Source: Flavobacteriales bacterium UBA6057
Lineage (GTDB): Bacteria > Bacteroidota > Bacteroidia > Flavobacteriales_G > Salibacteraceae
Direction: 5' to 3'
Length of the DNA: 9,082 bases
Assembly (NCBI GenBank): GCA_002428995.1
Contig: DIYJ01000001.1
Location: 1-9,082 of the forward strand
Shown here: one piece after another, positions 6,233 to 9,082 of the stretch
Layout of the letters: each line of letters starts with the position of its first letter
Position numbering within the stretch: the first letter of the stretch is position 1
Made by a program: the position numbers and the translations under genes
The notes under the pieces: model-generated
What the model was told of the DNA's origin: nothing
Seen by the model: the letters and a program-made list of their open reading frames with translations, nothing else
Databases searched by the model: none

Positions 6233-7170
6233 GCGTTCTGCTCTTTCAGTTCGTGGTAGAACACGGAATAGTTCTCGTAACGAAACCATGGCAATTCACT
6301 GGCTTCATAAGCTTGGCGAACTGCACAACCCGGTTCATTCAGATGAAGGCAATTGTGAAACTTACAACCCTCACTCCGCTCCACCATTTCCGGGAAATAG
6401 TCTTTCAGCTCTTCTGCTTCGAGGGTGGCAAATCCAAAACTTCGCAAGCCCGGGGTGTCAATGATGTTGGTATCCTCTGCGAGGACATGCATCTCAGCAA
6501 AGGTCGTGGTATGTCGCCCCTTTTCGTTGAAGTCACTCACCTCCGTAACCTTAATTTCCAAATCCGGATCTAGAGCATTGAGCAGCGAGCTTTTGCCAAT
6601 GCCGCTGGTTCCTGAAATCAAGGTCGTCTTGCCTTTCATGAGCTCATGCACCTCTTTCATACCGAACTGATCTTTCACAGATAGCAAACTCATCGGGTAT
6701 CCAATGGAAGCATAAGCAGCACCCAGTTCCTCCAGGTATTCCAGTTCTCCGGGCGTGCAGAGATCAATTTTATTCACCAGGATTCGGGCTGGGATTCCAT
6801 AAGCCTCCGCAGTCACGAGCAAGCGATCGAGGAAGCCCAGTTTGAGCTTCGGCTCCACGAGTGTCACCATGAAAAAAGCCTGATCGATGTTTGCTGCAAT
6901 GATGTGCGTCTGCTTGCTCAGTTTGGTCGCCTTTCGAATGATGTAATTCTTACGCTCCTCTACATCATTCACCCAGTACTCGCTACCCTCACGGCATTCC
7001 AGAGATACAATGTCGCCTACCGCTACTGGGTTGGTGCTCTTGATTCCTTCGGTGCGCAACCGACCCCTCGCACGGGCATCAACCAATTCATCAGAGTTGC
7101 GTAGTTTGATCTTATACCAGCTACCTGTGCTCTTGAGCACGAGGCCTTGTATGGGCGAGTTAGTTGACAA
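6229..7170 (-). CDS. rsgA: Ribosome small-subunit-dependent GTPase A
   Basis: This 313-residue protein is the circularly permuted GTPase RsgA (YjeQ/EngC), which checks late 30S subunit maturation. Order: an OB-fold region at about 5-75 (GLVLKSTGSWY), G4 motif NKID (133-136), P-loop GTSGIGKS (187-194), a TTT switch I region (221-223), DTPG (238-241), and a zinc site C269-x4-C274-x-H276-x5-C282 that matches the family pattern. All key residues are present. I use TTG 7170-7168 as start: an in-frame stop lies at 7209-7207, no in-frame ATG lies between, and the next Met (101) is far inside the GTPase region. It is the first gene of the five-gene operon, and its start codon sits inside a perfect 12-base palindrome. 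Confidence 0.96.
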   Translation of the reverse strand: MSTNSPIQGLVLKSTGSWYKIKLRNSDELVDARARGRLRTEGIKSTNPVAVGDIVSLECREGSEYWVNDVEERKNYIIRKATKLSKQTHIIAANIDQAFFMVTLVEPKLKLGFLDRLLVTAEAYGIPARILVNKIDLCTPGELEYLEELGAAYASIGYPMSLLSVKDQFGMKEVHELMKGKTTLISGTSGIGKSSLLNALDPDLEIKVTEVSDFNEKGRHTTTFAEMHVLAEDTNIIDTPGLRSFGFATLEAEELKDYFPEMVERSEGCKFHNCLHLNEPGCAVRQAYEASELPWFRYENYSVFYHELKEQNA

Positions 7171-7178
7171 TCGATTGT
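7167..7178. promoter_or_regulatory. Perfect 12-base palindrome over the rsgA start codon
   Basis: ACAATCGATTGT is fully self-complementary and contains the TTG start codon of rsgA (7168-7170 on the minus strand). It touches the first box of the 7176-7220 array. It could be a dimeric-regulator operator, or could shape the mRNA around the start. Chance is possible for a 12-base palindrome in AT-rich DNA; position is the main argument. Confidence 0.35.
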
Positions 7179-7220
7179 TGATATACTTGTTTATAACATG
7201 TTGATATCACTGTTGATATC
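7176..7220. repeat. Array of four TGTTKATAWM boxes at 11-12 base spacing
   Basis: TGTTGATATA (7176-7185), TGTTTATAAC (7188-7197), TGTTGATATC (7199-7208) and TGTTGATATC (7211-7220) lie in the same orientation with starts 12, 11 and 12 bases apart, about one helical turn. On the minus strand each reads WTATNAACA over nine bases and matches the E. coli DnaA box TTATCCACA at 7 of 9 positions. The array fills the space between rsgA and the glucosaminidase gene. Face-to-face spacing fits cooperative protein binding: either a transcription-factor operator for the divergent pair or DnaA-type boxes. The repeats themselves are certain; their function is not. Confidence 0.6.
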
Positions 7221-7232
7221 TCGATATTTTCG
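7201..7232 (+). promoter_or_regulatory. Probable Bacteroidota-type promoter for the glucosaminidase gene
   Basis: TATTTTCG (7225-7232) matches TAnnTTTG at all but one fixed position and is the same octamer found before the secreted repeat protein. TTG at 7201-7203, 21 bases upstream, fits the -33 element and lies within the third box of the array, so a protein bound to the boxes would touch the promoter. The leader would be only about 10-15 bases. A matching rsgA promoter on the minus strand is not clear. Confidence 0.42.
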
Positions 7233-7250
7233 CGGAAAGCCTAAGAAAGC

Positions 7251-8225
7251 ATGCAAAGTAACACACTGATCTTCATTTTGGCCTTACTGCCCTCGCTACT
7301 GATGGGGTCATTGACGGCTCAGTCGCAGCCCAGTGAGCCGCGCATGTCAAAACCAGAGTACATTTCGAAGTTTAAGGATCACGCCATTCGCGAGATGCAT
7401 GTGAGTGGAGTTCCTGCAAGCATCACGCTTGCACAAGGTATGCTTGAGAGTGATTTTGGAAACAGTCCATTGGCCAAGTATGCCAACAACCATTTTGGAA
7501 TCAAGTGCCATAAGGAATGGAATGGGCCAACCTTCATTCAGGACGATGATGCTGCCAATGAGTGCTTTCGAAAGTATCATTCAGCCTATGAGTCATACCG
7601 CGACCACAGCGACTTCCTGCGCACCCGCGATCGCTATGCCAGTTTGTTTGATCTCAAAACCACCGATTACAAGGGCTGGGCACGAGGACTCAAGAAGGCT
7701 GGCTACGCCACCAATCCTAAGTATGCCGATCTGCTGATCAGGATCATCGAGGACAACAATTTAGGACAGTATGACCTCGTGGTGAAACTGCCGGAACCGG
7801 AAGTAGCCGTAAACATTGAGCAAGAGGAAAGTGCTCCGGTAGAAGTATTGTCTGCACGGACGGTAGAGGTGAGCGACAACAATATCAAGTATGTGCTGGC
7901 TCAGGGAGGTGAAACTCCTGCGTCCATTGCCGCAGCTAATGATATGGGCACCTGGCAGGTGTTGAAATACAATGACTTGAGAAAAGGGGATGTGATTTAT
8001 CCCGGAGAGATCGTTTACCTGCAGCCTAAGCGGAACAATGCCCAGGTGGAGTATCATACCGTAGCAGAAGGCGAAAGCCTGAGAGATGTTTCGCAGCGCT
8101 ATGGTGTGAAGATCAAGCGCATCCTCAAGATGAATGGGTTCGATAACAGCTACATCCCCACGGTGGGAGATCGGCTGAAGCTTCGGAATATCGGAGGTTT
8201 TGAAGCAGCGGTTACAGGGCGCTAA
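7251..8225 (+). CDS. Secreted glucosaminidase (GH73-like) with two LysM domains
   Basis: This 324-residue protein has a signal peptide (hydrophobic residues 6-22, cut near LTAQ 21-24). Residues about 35-165 form an N-acetylglucosaminidase domain of the GH73/FlgJ type: SITLAQGMLESDFGNS (58-72) holds candidate catalytic Glu66, then NNHFGIKCH (79-87) and AGYATNPKYA (150-159) with the conserved Tyr152. Such enzymes cut the glycan strands of peptidoglycan. An acidic linker (about 180-210) leads to two LysM domains, about 213-258 and 268-313, which bind GlcNAc-containing glycan; the second (YHTVAEGESLRDVSQRYGV onward) is the clearer match. A role in wall turnover or cell separation is inferred. It is transcribed away from rsgA from the shared regulatory region. 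Its 3' end overlaps the opposite-strand propeller gene by 14 bases. ATG 7251 is preceded by a weak purine stretch. Confidence 0.93.
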   Translation: MQSNTLIFILALLPSLLMGSLTAQSQPSEPRMSKPEYISKFKDHAIREMHVSGVPASITLAQGMLESDFGNSPLAKYANNHFGIKCHKEWNGPTFIQDDDAANECFRKYHSAYESYRDHSDFLRTRDRYASLFDLKTTDYKGWARGLKKAGYATNPKYADLLIRIIEDNNLGQYDLVVKLPEPEVAVNIEQEESAPVEVLSARTVEVSDNNIKYVLAQGGETPASIAAANDMGTWQVLKYNDLRKGDVIYPGEIVYLQPKRNNAQVEYHTVAEGESLRDVSQRYGVKIKRILKMNGFDNSYIPTVGDRLKLRNIGGFEAAVTGR

Positions 8226-9082
8226 GCACCGCCTTGTAGCACAACAGCATTCGCCCGTCACAAACCAGAATTTTTGGTCCTGCTTCCGGATCGGTGGAAG
8301 CAATCAACGTGCGTCCAACGCCCCTTACCGGCATGTCCTGTACAAGTCCTGTCTTTGGCAGGAAGATATAGGTGCGTCCGGTGTTCGAGCTTGAGGCTCT
8401 TACACATCGCTTACCCTCATAGCTCAGGTATTGAAGCTGGTCGCAGGGCTCGGGGAGTGTGTAGTCCAGTTCCACTTCGAAGTCGCTGTTCAAGGTTAGG
8501 TAGCGATCTCCATCCAGCAGCGCATAGTATTGCCTGCCGTCCAGTTCCATGGTTTGAAGCCTCACGTGAGACCCCAGTGGCAGCACGTTGTTTGCTTCGG
8601 AAGTGCCTTCCAGTGTGGTTGTGTGAATATTGCCCAGGCTGTCATACGAGATCATCCGCGAAGTTTTGAAGCTTTCTCCTTTCCAGAACTCTGGATTGAC
8701 GGTGGCAGCGAACTCCACAGAAGCAGCTCTCTGCTTTCCGGAAGGATCGAGGAAGTGCATGTTGCCGTCTGCCGTCATGATGATCAAGTAATCCTTGGAA
8801 CCAAAGCTCACCAGGCGCGGGGTCTCTGAAATCGCAGTGTCGAACGCCTCAGCCTTCCAGCCTTTTACGGGACTGGCTTCGTTGGTCAGGTTCAGGAGCT
8901 TATTGCCGGACGGGATCAGCAGGCGTTGCTTTTCGGGCGAATAGCTGACAAAGGCAGCCGCTCCTCCATTGTCTCTGCTGATGGGAAAACCTTCCACATC
9001 TTTCCCATTCCGATCGATCAGGTAGACCGTACCGGGAGTGGAAACGAGGAGCTGGTTTTTGCGATTGTTGAAGGCGTCCACC
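8212..9082 (-). CDS. Beta-propeller (PQQ/WD40-like) protein of unknown function, C-terminal part (partial)
   Basis: About 290 codons are present, ending at TAA 8214-8212; the frame is open at the window edge. An in-frame GTG at the very edge is unlikely to be the true start. The sequence shows recurring short strand motifs typical of propeller blades: GTVYLIDRNGKDVEGFPI near the visible N terminus, then NKLLNL, GNMHFLDPSGK, GNIHTTTLEG, DRYLTLNSDF, GRTYIFLPKTG and GRMLLCYKAVL at the end. Blades of roughly 40-50 residues are suggested. The DRNGKxVEGFPI phrase is common in PQQ-like propeller proteins of Bacteroidota (from memory). No catalytic motif or sorting domain is visible, and it ends with the propeller, so the upstream missing part may hold another domain or a membrane anchor. 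Function not assigned. Confidence 0.75.
   Translation of the reverse strand, partial: VDAFNNRKNQLLVSTPGTVYLIDRNGKDVEGFPISRDNGGAAAFVSYSPEKQRLLIPSGNKLLNLTNEASPVKGWKAEAFDTAISETPRLVSFGSKDYLIIMTADGNMHFLDPSGKQRAASVEFAATVNPEFWKGESFKTSRMISYDSLGNIHTTTLEGTSEANNVLPLGSHVRLQTMELDGRQYYALLDGDRYLTLNSDFEVELDYTLPEPCDQLQYLSYEGKRCVRASSSNTGRTYIFLPKTGLVQDMPVRGVGRTLIASTDPEAGPKILVCDGRMLLCYKAVLSAL

Noticed and set aside
6233..6289. Upstream ATG start for dtd at 6289
   Set aside because: The extra 19 residues lie inside rsgA and precede MRIVLQRV, which is the conserved N terminus of the family.
7761..8303. 180-codon minus-strand frame opposite the LysM gene
   Set aside because: It lies over a well-supported glucosaminidase/LysM frame and has no family features.
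1..9082. A new defence, mobile or phage system
   Set aside because: No nuclease, toxin-antitoxin, integrase, transposase, reverse transcriptase or phage gene is visible. All frames with good coding character have housekeeping, envelope or secreted-protein features.

Overview
The window looks like chromosomal DNA of a marine- or aquatic-type Bacteroidota (Bacteroidetes), probably near the Flavobacteriales. Base composition is roughly half G+C, judged by eye. Pointers to this group are a secreted protein with a C-terminal type IX secretion (Por) sorting domain, TAnnTTTG-like promoter octamers, the absence of clear Shine-Dalgarno sequences, and GH73 glucosaminidase, AlgI-type MBOAT and SBBP-repeat proteins typical of the phylum. 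I do not name a genus.

Layout, left to right. (1) 1-204: the 3' end of a membrane-bound proton/sodium-pumping pyrophosphatase (hppA), followed by a strong intrinsic terminator. (2) 339-3005: an 888-residue secreted repeat protein with a signal peptide, seven propeller-type repeats of 65-66 residues, five two-cysteine repeats of about 50 residues, an Ig-like region and a type IX sorting domain. (3) 7170 down to 3021, minus strand: five tightly packed genes in the order rsgA, dtd, MBOAT O-acyltransferase, SGNH-like membrane-anchored partner, MazG-type nucleotide pyrophosphohydrolase. Junctions are a 4-base overlap, a 6-base gap, a 4-base overlap and a 12-base gap, so this is very probably one operon. 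(4) 7171-7250: a short AT-rich divergent regulatory region with four 10-mers of the form TGTTKATAWM at 11-12 base steps and a 12-base palindrome over the rsgA start. (5) 7251-8225: a secreted glucosaminidase with two LysM domains. (6) 8212-9082, minus strand: the 3' part of a beta-propeller protein that runs off the window and overlaps the LysM gene tail to tail.

How the genes fit together. The operon mixes housekeeping functions (30S maturation GTPase, D-aminoacyl-tRNA proofreading, nucleotide clean-up) with an envelope-modifying pair: a membrane O-acyltransferase and its presumed periplasmic SGNH partner, analogous to AlgI/AlgJ-AlgX, DltB/DltD or PatA/PatB. The divergent glucosaminidase also acts on the cell wall. 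No gene-free stretch exceeds 300 bases, and I see no tRNA, rRNA, CRISPR, insertion sequence or phage gene.

Most of the window is ordinary. The parts most worth a second look are the four-box array at 7176-7220 (operator or origin-like), the acyltransferase/SGNH pair inside a housekeeping operon, and the very regular repeat architecture of the secreted protein.
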